DNA from: JAQVWU01 sp964628455
GTDB taxonomy: Bacteria > Bacillota > Clostridia > Oscillospirales > CAG-272
NCBI GenBank assembly: GCA_964628455.1
Contig: CAZVPD010000180.1
Location: forward strand, 1 to 6,993
Direction: 5' to 3'
DNA: 6,993 nucleotides
Numbering within the stretch: position 1 is the stretch's first letter; each line of letters opens with the position of its first letter. The notes beneath the pieces are model-generated. The model had not been told where the DNA came from. It saw only the letters and a list, made by a program, of their open reading frames with translations, and did not search any database. This document shows positions 4,876 to 6,993 of this stretch, piece by piece. Position numbers and translations under genes: made by a program.

Positions 4876-6978
4876 ATGTCAGACCTGACTTCGAAATTCG
4901 GCATTATGGTTTTCGGCGACCGCGTCATGCGGGAAAAACTGCCGGCCGAAGCCTACGAATCGCTGCGGCGCACGATTTCCGACGGACGCTCGCTGAATAT
5001 AACGCTGGCAAATATCATTGCCGACGCGATGAAAGACTGGGCTGTGTCGCTCGGAGCGACTCATTATACCCACTGGTTCCAGCCCATGACGGGCGTAACA
5101 GCCGAAAAACATGAAAGTTTTGTCACGCCCGACAGCGAAGGCGGAGCCATCGTCAGTTTCTCGGGAAGCGCTTTGATCAAGGGAGAGTCGGACGCGTCCA
5201 GTTTTCCGTCGGGCGGGCTCAGAGCCACATTCGAGGCAAGGGGATACACCGCATGGGATCCTACGTCTTACGCATTCATAAAGGACAATACACTGTGCAT
5301 ACCCACGGCTTTCTGCTCCTACGGGGGGGAAGCGCTCGATAAAAAAACGCCGCTTATGCGCTCGATGGAGGCGCTGAACCGGCAGGCGCTCCGGGTTCTT
5401 CGTTTATCGGGCGACGAAAAAGTCAGGCGCGTTCACGCTACGGTCGGTGCGGAGCAGGAATATTTTCTGATCGACAAAGCGCTTTTTGACAGACGCTCCG
5501 ATCTGATCTTTACGGGCAGGACCCTGATCGGAGCCCGGCCGCCGAAAGGACAGGAACTTGACGACCATTATTACGGGGCGATAAAACCTCGGGTCAAGGC
5601 TTTTATGGCCGAAGCCGACGAACAGCTCTGGCAGCTGGGCGTCTCCGCGAAAACCGAGCATAACGAGGCGGCTCCCTCGCAGTATGAGCTCGCTCCGATG
5701 TTCACAACGGTCAATATAGCCGCCGATCATAATCAGCTGACCATGGAAATACTCAAAAGGACGGCGCTGCGCCACGGTTTTGTCTGCGTGCTGCATGAAA
5801 AGCCTTTTGAAGGCGTCAACGGAAGCGGGAAACACAACAACTGGTCACTGATGACCGATTCGGGACAGAACTTACTCAATCCGGGCGATACACCCTGTCA
5901 GAACACCCTCTTTCTGCTGTTTTTGTGTGCGATTATCCGCGCAGTCGACGATTATCAGGACCTGCTTCGCATTTCCGTTGCCGGCGCCGGCAACGACTGC
6001 CGGCTGGGTCAGAGCGAGGCGCCGCCGGCCGTCATCTCCATATTCCTGGGCGAAGAACTGACCGGAATACTCGGAGCGATTGAAGAGGGGAGCGTTCCTC
6101 TTCAATGCGAAACGGGACGGCTTGAAACACGCGTGCATGTGCTTCCGAAACTGCCGAGGGATTCCACCGACCGCAACCGGACCTCTCCGTTTGCTTTTAC
6201 CGGAAACAAATTCGAATTCCGCATGCCGGGCTCGTCGGCATCCGTTGCCGAACCGAATATTATACTCAATACCATCGTCGCCGAAGTGCTGTCGTCTTTT
6301 GCCGGCCGCATTGAAGCCGACGCGGCGCAGGGCTGCGCTTTCGGCGCTTCGGCGGACGCGGTCATCATACAGACCATCCGTGAGCACAGGCGTATTTTAT
6401 TCAACGGAAACAATTATTCGGCGGACTGGTTACGCGAGGCCGAAACGCGCGGGTTATTGAACCTGCCTACGGCAGCCGATGCGATTCCCTGTCTGATCTC
6501 GGATAAAAACATAGAGTTATTTTCGCGGCACCGCGTTTTTTCCGAGACCGAGCTTCGTTCGAGGTATGAGATCCTGCTTGAGGATTACTGTAAAAAAATC
6601 AATATCGAAGCTCTTGCCATGGAGAAGATCGTTGCCAAGGAACTGCTGCCCGCAGGCCTGGTTTATCTGCGGGAGATGAGCGAAACCGCCGTATATATGA
6701 AAGAGCTGGGTTTGCTGAGCGAAGATTCAGCCGAGCTCTCCGCGGTCAAAAAACTTGCGCGCCTGTGCCGGGAAACCGAAATGAAAAACGAACTCTTACG
6801 GCGCCGGACAGAAGAATCGCGTCTTCTGTCATCTACGCTCAACGGAGCGAAATTCGCAAGGGACAGTATTCTGCCGGCCATGCATTCACTCAGGAAAACA
6901 GCCGATCTGCTTGAAGCGGTATTGCCGAACCGATGCATCCCGTATCCGACCTATGAACAGCTGCTTTTCAGCGAATAA
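4876..6978 (+). CDS. glnN: Glutamine synthetase type III
   Basis: ATP-dependent ligation of ammonium to glutamate in the cytosol. The 700-residue size is that of GSIII (about 700-730), far longer than GSI (about 450-470). Motifs in order: GATHYTHWFQPMTGVTAEKHESF (60-82) and SFPSGGLRATFEARGYTAWDPTSYAFI (109-135), both typical of the GSIII N-terminal region; and GAEQEYFLID (191-200), with Glu193 and Glu195 as probable metal ligands. Then come KTEHNEAAPSQYELAP (259-274), NGSGKHNNWSL (315-325), NDCRLGQSEAPPA (373-385) and DRNRTSPFAFTGNKFEFRMPGSSAS (432-456). The helical C-terminal extension (about 560-685) ends in PYPTYEQLLF (689-698), close to the usual GSIII ending. The start has AAGGAG at 4865-4870, 5 bases upstream. 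The family is not controlled by the adenylylation used on GSI. Transcription from the asnA promoter is likely. The gene is complete, and only 15 bases follow it in the window. Confidence 0.97.
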   Translation: MSDLTSKFGIMVFGDRVMREKLPAEAYESLRRTISDGRSLNITLANIIADAMKDWAVSLGATHYTHWFQPMTGVTAEKHESFVTPDSEGGAIVSFSGSALIKGESDASSFPSGGLRATFEARGYTAWDPTSYAFIKDNTLCIPTAFCSYGGEALDKKTPLMRSMEALNRQALRVLRLSGDEKVRRVHATVGAEQEYFLIDKALFDRRSDLIFTGRTLIGARPPKGQELDDHYYGAIKPRVKAFMAEADEQLWQLGVSAKTEHNEAAPSQYELAPMFTTVNIAADHNQLTMEILKRTALRHGFVCVLHEKPFEGVNGSGKHNNWSLMTDSGQNLLNPGDTPCQNTLFLLFLCAIIRAVDDYQDLLRISVAGAGNDCRLGQSEAPPAVISIFLGEELTGILGAIEEGSVPLQCETGRLETRVHVLPKLPRDSTDRNRTSPFAFTGNKFEFRMPGSSASVAEPNIILNTIVAEVLSSFAGRIEADAAQGCAFGASADAVIIQTIREHRRILFNGNNYSADWLREAETRGLLNLPTAADAIPCLISDKNIELFSRHRVFSETELRSRYEILLEDYCKKINIEALAMEKIVAKELLPAGLVYLREMSETAVYMKELGLLSEDSAELSAVKKLARLCRETEMKNELLRRRTEESRLLSSTLNGAKFARDSILPAMHSLRKTADLLEAVLPNRCIPYPTYEQLLFSE

Positions 6979-6993
6979 AACCCTGTATAGGGA

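Overview
The window looks like an ordinary chromosomal segment from a low-to-moderate GC Gram-positive anaerobe, most likely a member of Clostridia. The reasons are: strong AAGGAG-type ribosome binding sites; consensus-like sigma-A promoters; a Clostridium-type NifS/NifU pair instead of a full isc operon; a TagA/WecG-family glycosyltransferase; and an ammonia-dependent asparagine synthetase next to a type III glutamine synthetase. This placement is inference from gene content, not a phylogenetic result. I see no mobile element, CRISPR array, tRNA or rRNA.

Layout. At the left edge is a small winged-helix DNA-binding protein (74-331, +) whose reading frame stays open to the window edge, so it may be 5'-truncated. 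It runs tail to tail, with a 13-base overlap, into a WecG/TagA/CpsF glycosyltransferase (319-1062, -), which has a good extended -10 promoter at 1123-1151. Divergent from it is a complete RNase HI (1173-1643, +). Next come a cysteine desulfurase (1798-2955, +) and its U-type Fe-S scaffold (3072-3521, +). This pair is preceded by a promoter whose -10 region is covered by a perfect 9-bp inverted repeat and by a run of GAAAACA heptamers, and is followed by a perfect 25-bp stem-loop. After a 317-base intergenic region holding a consensus promoter and a structured leader come asnA (3839-4843, +) and glnN (4876-6978, +), 32 bases apart and probably one operon.

How the genes work together. NifS supplies persulfide sulfur to NifU for Fe-S cluster assembly. 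AsnA and GlnN both fix free ammonium into amide nitrogen at ATP cost, one on aspartate and the other on glutamate, so the last two genes form a compact ammonium-assimilation unit. RNase HI and TagA serve unrelated housekeeping and envelope roles.

I did not find a convincing new multi-gene system. The most interesting material is in the intergenic DNA: the operator-like palindrome on the nifS promoter, the heptamer array in its 5' leader, the long hairpin after nifU, and a possible attenuator in front of asnA-glnN. The Cys-rich tail on NifU is the main protein-level oddity.
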